From: a bacterium
GTDB taxonomy: Bacteria > SZUA-79 > Acidulodesulfobacterales > Acidulodesulfobacteraceae
NCBI GenBank assembly: GCA_021794335.1
Contig: JAJYQZ010000255.1
Location: 1-6,048, forward strand
Length of the DNA: 6,048 nt
Direction of reading: 5' to 3'
This document shows, one piece after another, positions 4,807-6,048 of the stretch. The notes under the pieces were generated by a model. It had not been told where the DNA came from, made no database searches, and saw only the letters and a program-made list of their open reading frames with translations. The stretch's first letter is position 1. Every line of letters begins with the position of its first letter. Both the position numbers and the translations under genes were made by a program.

Positions 4807-6048
4807 AATTTGTTCTTGAAAACTCCGGCAGGTCTTCAAAATCACCCCTTATGGCATACCCTTCGTTTATATTATATATTTCGAATTCGTTATCGATAAC
4901 GAAGGAATATATGTTCCCGTTTAAAAATTCATCTTTATATTTGAAGCATTTTAACCCCTGCCTTATAATAGCCGATAATATTCCGCTTCCGGCAATATCT
5001 CCGAGTAAAATTGCCCCGACTAATACCTCTCCGTCATAAACAAGCTTTCTATATACCTTTTCGCCGTCCTGAAAAATATATACTTTTTGCGACTCGTCGG
5101 CAGGATTTGTAAGGCCTATAGTTACTATAGGCAATCCGTATATTTCAACCGAATTTAACCCCATCCCTCCGGGATATTCCCTGTAAACCCCCGCCATATT
5201 TGTGCCCGCCACCCTTCCTTCTTCGCACGCGAGCGGAACAATAGCGATAATGTTCGGGCGTTTATTAATAACATCGTAAATAACTGCGGCATCCCCTCCG
5301 GCGTAAACATCTTTTACGCTTGTCATCATTGTTTTATCGACAATAATACCTCTGTCTATCTTTATACCGCTTCCCTCGAGAAAACCGACATTAGGCCTGA
5401 CGCCGACGCCGACCACGACAATATCCGCAACAAGTTCTTTCCCGCTTTTCAAGATAACGCTCACAGGGTTGCCAGATTCATCCAGATTGATTTTTGTAAC
5501 GGTTTCGCCCGTTGCGGTATCGATTCCATTCTCGTTTAACCTTTTTGCCGTCATATTTCCTGATATTTCATCTAATGCCAAACCTAAAACGCGGGGTAAA
5601 AGTTCCACAATGGTAACATGAAGGCCTAATCCCCTTAAACCTTCCGATGCCTTTAAACCTATTAGTCCGCCCCCGACAACGATGGCTTCTTTATGTTTAG
5701 CGGCTTTGGCCGCCCTTTCCATCTTTTTCGCGTCATCGAACCTTGTAAATGTCCCCATCATGGGGGACTCGGGATTAAATCCCTCGGTCGGCGGAACAAA
5801 AGGGGTTCCACCGGGTCCGACAAAAAGTTTATCGTAATATACTTCATTTCCGTCTTCGGTAATAACTTTTTTGGAGGCGGTATCGACAGAAACTACTTTT
5901 TTCCCCAGCATAAGTTTAAAGTTGTTCTTTTCGTAATAATCGTCATCTTTGTACCAGATGGTTTCATCCGTTGTTTTTCCTTCTAAATAGTAAGAAATTA
6001 AAGGCCTCGCGTATGCCCTATAATTCTCATCCGATATTATCGTAACCT
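4799..6048 (-). CDS. NAD(P)H-dependent FAD oxidoreductase, N-terminus outside the window
   Basis: The frame is open from the right edge (first full codon at 6046) to TAA at 4801-4799, giving 415 visible residues. The visible start, VTIISDENYRAYARPLISYY, matches the region just after the first FAD-binding strand of this family, so perhaps 25-35 residues with the first GxGxxG are missing. Numbered from the first visible residue, PGG at 78-80 is the mid-FAD motif, VVGGGLIG (123-130) is the NAD(P)H dinucleotide fold, VGVRPN lies near 214-219, and VYAGGDAA (247-254) is the second FAD motif. A roughly 110-residue C-terminal domain follows. No CxxxxC redox pair is seen, so it resembles rubredoxin/ferredoxin reductase, NirB-type or NADH oxidase-like members more than disulfide reductases. 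It probably passes electrons from NAD(P)H to an Fe-S or rubredoxin partner; the partner is not shown. It is the first visible gene of the operon. Confidence 0.9.
   Translation of the reverse strand, partial: VTIISDENYRAYARPLISYYLEGKTTDETIWYKDDDYYEKNNFKLMLGKKVVSVDTASKKVITEDGNEVYYDKLFVGPGGTPFVPPTEGFNPESPMMGTFTRFDDAKKMERAAKAAKHKEAIVVGGGLIGLKASEGLRGLGLHVTIVELLPRVLGLALDEISGNMTAKRLNENGIDTATGETVTKINLDESGNPVSVILKSGKELVADIVVVGVGVRPNVGFLEGSGIKIDRGIIVDKTMMTSVKDVYAGGDAAVIYDVINKRPNIIAIVPLACEEGRVAGTNMAGVYREYPGGMGLNSVEIYGLPIVTIGLTNPADESQKVYIFQDGEKVYRKLVYDGEVLVGAILLGDIAGSGILSAIIRQGLKCFKYKDEFLNGNIYSFVIDNEFEIYNINEGYAIRGDFEDLPEFSRTNWR

Noticed and set aside
4734..5039. A 101-codon plus-strand ORF opposite the oxidoreductase and small protein genes
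   Set aside because: It is antisense to well-supported coding sequence, and its low-complexity Ser/Pro/Ile-rich translation is typical of a shadow frame.

Overview
This AT-rich bacterial window carries every convincing gene on the minus strand, so the text reads right to left in the direction of transcription. The host cannot be fixed from this sequence. The low GC content, a molybdenum-cofactor gene beside a four-cluster ferredoxin-like protein, and an NAD(P)H/FAD oxidoreductase of a type I associate with anaerobes suggest an anaerobic or microaerophilic Desulfobacterota-like or related lineage. That assignment is an inference.

Right part (6048 down to 1870): five genes follow each other closely and probably form one operon. 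They are a pyridine-nucleotide/FAD oxidoreductase (5' end outside the window), a 78-83 residue protein I do not recognise, a tRNA-dihydrouridine synthase, MobB, and a protein with four ferredoxin-type cysteine clusters. The gaps between them are 5 to 28 nt with the preferred starts. The oxidoreductase, MobB and Fe-S protein point to electron transfer or cofactor supply for a molybdoenzyme lying elsewhere; the Dus gene looks like an unrelated passenger.

Middle (1711-1869): a 159-nt gap holds a perfect 36-bp AT palindrome. On the minus strand it is followed by T-rich DNA, and just to its right lies a good sigma70-like promoter that points rightwards, antisense to the Fe-S gene.

Left-middle (1710 down to 581): a two-CBS-domain protein and an HPP-family membrane protein are separated by 2 nt. 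These domains are often fused in one protein, so this is probably a split regulator/membrane pair.

Left (580 to 1): a 330-nt gap holds a compact nested inverted-repeat element (361-559). It contains two copies of a 20-mer fitting the neisserial dRS3 pattern. Next come a clear promoter and Shine-Dalgarno sequence, and then the first 83 codons of rplM (ribosomal protein L13), which runs off the left edge.
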